Shown: positions 62,815 to 64,000 of the stretch, in pieces
Layout of the letters: every line of letters starts with the position of its first letter
How positions within the stretch are numbered: the stretch's first letter is position 1
The notes under the pieces: generated by a model
Told to the model about the DNA's origin: nothing
The model's database searches: none
Seen by the model: the letters and a program-made list of their open reading frames with translations, nothing else
Position numbers and translations under genes: made by a program
NCBI GenBank assembly: GCA_017411835.1
Contig: JAFQPG010000013.1
Span: forward strand, 62,001 to 126,000
Reading direction: 5' to 3'
Source of the DNA: Ruminococcus sp.
GTDB taxonomy: Bacteria; Bacillota; Clostridia; Oscillospirales; Acutalibacteraceae
Length of the DNA stretch: 64,000 bases

Positions 62815-63753
62815 TTATCCTCCAATTTCATTCATAAAGCGAGTAGAATTACTGCAACAGGTATGCTCAAGTGAGTGTGACTGTGGCTTACTTAAAATAG
62901 CTTTTTCTATCATATCTTTTAAGTCAGAACCAACAAGTCCGCGCAAATCAAACTCATCTTTACTATGTAAGCAAGGCTTGATTTTTCCGTCTGAAGTAAC
63001 ACGAATACGATTGCAAACACCGCAGAATTTATCGCTCATTGGTCGAATAAGTCCGACATAACCTTTATAACCGTCTACCTTATACATTTGAGCAACACCG
63101 TCAAAAGACTGCATTTTTAATTCTGGTACAGTTTGCAATACTTTTTCGTTTGATACAAATTTATCGCTTTGCCAATTTGCGCTTTCGCCAATCGGCATCA
63201 ATTCAATAAAGCGAACTACTATATCATTATCTTTAGTAAGGCTTACAAAGTCTTTTATTTCATCGTCGTTAAAACCGCCGATAAGTACGCAGTTGATTTT
63301 TATACCTTTAAATCCACATTTTTGAGCTTCTTTGATACCCTCAAGAACTTCATTATAAGATTCAGTAGAAGTAATCTGATTAAATCTAGTAGGATTTAAA
63401 GTGTCCAGACTAATATTAAGTCGTGACACACCTGCAGATTTTAGCTGCGAAGCATAATATTTCAAAAGGCTACCGTTTGTTGTCATAGTAAGCTCATTTA
63501 GTCCACTAATATTTGATACTTTTTTGCAAAAATCAATTATGCCGCTTCTAACTAAAGGTTCTCCGCCTGTGATTCTTATCTTAGAAATACCACAATTTAC
63601 AGCTTCAACGCAAATATTATAAAGCTCATCAAATGAAAGCAATTTGCGTTTTTGTTTATCAACACCTGATTTACAGTAACTACAATTAAAATTGCATTTA
63701 TCGGTAACAGAAAGACGCATATAGCATATCTGTCTGTTATATGAATCTTTCAT
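62815..63753 (-). CDS. moaA: GTP 3',8-cyclase MoaA
   Basis: 312 residues. The radical SAM motif is Cys20-Cys24-Cys27 (CNFNCSYC); the second cluster uses CGVCNRIR with a later Cys in PCLHS. The protein ends in Gly-Gly, needed for activity. It makes the first intermediate of molybdopterin from GTP. moaD and moaE are not in the window. ATG 63753 follows AGGTGA. Confidence 0.97.
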   Translation of the reverse strand: MKDSYNRQICYMRLSVTDKCNFNCSYCKSGVDKQKRKLLSFDELYNICVEAVNCGISKIRITGGEPLVRSGIIDFCKKVSNISGLNELTMTTNGSLLKYYASQLKSAGVSRLNISLDTLNPTRFNQITSTESYNEVLEGIKEAQKCGFKGIKINCVLIGGFNDDEIKDFVSLTKDNDIVVRFIELMPIGESANWQSDKFVSNEKVLQTVPELKMQSFDGVAQMYKVDGYKGYVGLIRPMSDKFCGVCNRIRVTSDGKIKPCLHSKDEFDLRGLVGSDLKDMIEKAILSKPQSHSLEHTCCSNSTRFMNEIGG

Positions 63754-63761
63754 TTTTTCAC

Positions 63762-64000
63762 CTACTTCAAATAGAATAATTTACTGTGTTCAAGATTTAG
63801 GCACACTGTATTGCCTACATCAAATTGCTCATATTTGTTTTTACTGACCTCTACCTTGATTGGCGTTGAGTTGTTATTACGCTGAACAAAAATAAAAAAT
63901 TTATTAATGTCGCAAATTTTTGAAACGATTTTAGCTTTACAAGAAGAGTCAGTCTGCTCGTTCATCAAGCTTATTGCATCAGGATAAAAAGCAACCGATT
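63762..64000 (-). CDS. Probable molybdate ABC transporter ATPase, C-terminal end (5' end outside window)
   Basis: The frame is open to the window edge and ends at TAG (63764-63762). The visible 79 residues start SVAFYPDAISL, like the segment joining an ABC ATPase to its TOBE domain, then a beta-rich part with few conserved residues. Position next to moaA suggests ModC. No Walker motifs are visible inside the window, so the call is inference. Confidence 0.45.
   Translation of the reverse strand, partial: SVAFYPDAISLMNEQTDSSCKAKIVSKICDINKFFIFVQRNNNSTPIKVEVSKNKYEQFDVGNTVCLNLEHSKLFYLK

Overview
The window is a 64 kb stretch of a low-GC, endospore-forming member of the Bacillota, most likely class Clostridia (Ruminococcaceae/Oscillospirales-like). 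The reasons are A+T-rich codon use, AGGAGG-type ribosome binding sites, near-consensus sigma-A promoters (TTGACA/TATAAT with 17-base spacers), the ylmE-sepF-ylmH-divIVA division cluster, and sporulation genes (yunB, cwlD, sigK, gerQ, cwlJ). Taxonomy is inferred from gene content only.

Layout. (1) 1-10 kb, plus strand: rnc end, an Elp3-like radical SAM gene, smc, ftsY, rdgB, yhbY, yqeK, rsfS, leuS. (2) 10-13.7 kb: rpsU, aroQ, an M24 peptidase, efp, a Cys/Asp-rich CD1247-type protein, yunB. (3) 13.8-25.3 kb: miaB, a YlbF/YmcA-type gene, mutS, mutL, miaA, a HlyD-like membrane protein, then ylmE-sepF-ylmH-divIVA. (4) 25.3-35.9 kb: ileS, lspA, rluD, rplS with a leader, lepB, rbgA, rnhB, yraN, an M19 dipeptidase, thrC and a metallophosphoesterase. 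(5) 36-43.6 kb: tig, clpP, clpX, lon, ysxC and a lysA-type decarboxylase, ending at a bidirectional terminator. (6) 43.6-52 kb, minus strand: a Xer-type tyrosine recombinase, a 650-base AT-rich non-coding gap with inverted repeats, then (read right to left) deoC-deoD-deoB-cdd-udp, cwlD, radA and a DUF6873-like gene. (7) 52-58.9 kb: feoAB against sigK-prfC, and hemW against cwlJ-gerQ. (8) 59-60.3 kb: tRNA-Ser(CGA), an XRE/membrane regulator and a Cys-cluster protein. (9) 60.4-64 kb, minus strand: molybdenum cofactor genes and the end of a probable ABC transporter ATPase.

Most of the window is core information processing, protein quality control, DNA repair and nucleoside salvage. No CRISPR array, insertion sequence or prophage was seen.

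The most interesting signal is how the sporulation genes are wired in. The ribosome binding sites of yunB, sigK and cwlD all lie in the 3' arm of an RNA hairpin; for yunB and sigK that hairpin is also the terminator of the upstream gene, and the start codon sits at the end of the U tract. In addition sigK and gerQ converge on housekeeping genes (feoB, hemW) with stop codons overlapping by four bases and no terminator between. Together this suggests, without proving it, that sporulation genes among housekeeping genes are kept silent in vegetative read-through RNA by site occlusion and antisense transcription.
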